A stretch of DNA of 64,000 bases. Source: CAZBBB01 sp964490005. Lineage in GTDB: Bacteria > Planctomycetota > B15-G4. Shown piece after piece: positions 62,160 to 64,000 of the stretch (positions within the stretch are counted from its first letter, which is position 1; each line of letters opens with the position of its first letter). Made by a program: the position numbers and the translations under genes. Location of the stretch: the NCBI GenBank assembly GCA_964490005.1, contig CAZBBB010000006.1, positions 1-64,000 of the forward strand. The letters are read 5' to 3'. Below the pieces are notes generated by a model. That model saw only the letters and a list, made by a program, of their open reading frames with translations. It did no database searches and was not told where the DNA came from.

Positions 62160-62165
62160 AGTCTA
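62160..62165 (-). promoter_or_regulatory. -10 box of the M28 gene
   Basis: TAGACT on the minus strand, with a TG one base further upstream, ends ten bases before the GTG at 62149. The hexamer is identical to the -10 of the propeller B gene. Confidence 0.35.
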
Positions 62166-62191
62166 ACACCCGGCCCACATGCGCCCGCCCG

Positions 62192-63195
<1,004 letters not shown>

Positions 63196-63199
<4 letters not shown>

Positions 63200-64000
63200 C
63201 GGGCGGCCCCCGCGAGTTCCTCGGCCGAGACCGGGTGGAAGCAAGCCACCTCGTGCTGCGGACCGTCGGCCACGAGCTGCGGATCCTCGCTCGCGCAGCG
63301 CGCGGTGGCCTTGTAGCAGCGCGTCCGGAAGCGGCAGCCCGAGGGCCAGCGCAGCGGCGGAGGCACGGTGCCGGGGATCTCGCGCAGGCGCCTGGCGCCG
63401 CGCACGTGCATCTCGGGCAGCGACTGGAACAGCCCGAACGTGTAGGGGTGACGCGGCCGCGCGAAGAGTTCGGCCGTGGGCGCCGATTCGACGACGCGCC
63501 CGGCGTACATGACGACGACCCGGTCGGCGGTCTCCGCCACCACGCCGAGATTGTGGGTGATGAGCAGGATCGACATGCCGAACTCGCGCTGCATCTCCTT
63601 GAGCAGCTCGAGGATCTGCGCCTGGATCGTGACGTCGAGGGCCGTCGTCGGCTCGTCGGCGATGAGCAGCTTGGGGTCGCAGGCGAGCGCCATGGCGATC
63701 ATCACGCGCTGCTTCATGCCGCCCGACAGCTCGTGCGGGTAGTTGTCGACGCGCGACTCGGGTGCGGGGATGCCCACGCGCCGCAGCATCTCGATCGCCC
63801 GCTCGCGGGCCGCGCGGGGCGCAAGGCCGCGGTGCAGCTCGAGCACCTCCGTGATCTGGCTGCCCACGGTGTAGACCGGGTTCAGCGAGGTCATCGGCTC
63901 CTGGAAGATCATCGAGATGTCGTTGCCGCGCACCTTGCGGATCTCGGCCTCGCTGAGCGTGAGCAGGTCGGTGCCGCGGAACAGGATGCGCCCGCCGGCG
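63196..64000 (-). CDS. Peptide ABC transporter ATP-binding protein (DppD/OppD type), 5' end beyond window
   Basis: The frame is open to the window edge, so the N-terminus with Walker A lies outside. The visible part starts AGGRILFRGTDLLTLSE and continues with FQEPMTSLNPVYTVG, LSGGMKQRVMIAMAL, LLIADEPTTALDVTIQAQ, LITHNLGVVAE and the Cys-bearing C-terminal extension (GCRFRTRCYKATARC). It pairs with the DppF-type ATPase for the importer whose membrane subunits are at 56099-59600. Confidence 0.93.

Overview
The window is a GC-rich stretch of a Gram-negative-type bacterial chromosome, densely packed with genes that often overlap by four bases (GTGA or ATGA junctions). The likeliest source is a planctomycete of an uncultured or little-studied lineage. 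The reasons are large secreted proteins that share unusual C-terminal tail domains, MotA/TolQ/ExbB-ExbD proteins sitting beside secretins and TPR proteins, and few strong Shine-Dalgarno sites. This placement is an inference from gene content, not a computed phylogeny. I saw no insertion sequence, phage, CRISPR array or rRNA operon. There is one tRNA (Cys, GCA).

Layout. 1-1859: the end of an isocitrate lyase gene interrupted by an in-frame TAG, a 55-residue ORF and a double-FKBP lipoprotein. 1863-8950 (minus strand): a tightly overlapped five-gene operon encoding a transglutaminase-fold secreted protein, a cobalamin/iron-type ABC importer (binding protein, permease, ATPase) and a histidine phosphatase fused to a P-loop kinase-like domain. 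9043-14325: a large secreted protein of unknown function and a PQQ-type sugar dehydrogenase. 14485-19234: a phosphate-starvation block, with an OprP-like porin divergent from phoB-phoR-phoU and a candidate PHO box between them. 19275-28085: a secreted subtilase, two paralogous 14-repeat propeller proteins and, between them, an exported DUF1028 protein. 28168-40870: housekeeping and mixed genes, including O-methyltransferase, M32 carboxypeptidase, glycosyltransferase-like membrane protein, Zn/Cd-type P-type ATPase, tRNA-Cys, CitE-like lyase, B12-binding-type radical SAM enzyme, leucyl aminopeptidase, RsmE and family-4 uracil-DNA glycosylase.

40867-55268 is the most distinctive block. A PilM/PilN-like fusion, a PilO-like protein, a protein of unknown type in the pilP position and a secretin lipoprotein come first. 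Two TPR proteins, an ExbB/TolQ protein, two ExbD/TolR proteins and a second secretin follow. No PilB-type ATPase, PilC or pilin lies in the window, so the block may encode an envelope-spanning machine driven by proton-motive force instead of ATP. 55364-64000 carries a HAD hydrolase and an oligopeptide ABC importer whose binding protein and permeases are on the plus strand, while its two ATPases lie on the minus strand beyond a secreted M28 aminopeptidase.

The best leads are a complete eukaryotic-type transglutaminase architecture with all three catalytic residues replaced (5888-8950), the two-secretin ExbBD block, an exported DUF1028 protein whose signal-peptide cleavage would expose a threonine, and several genes whose -10 box sits directly before the start codon.
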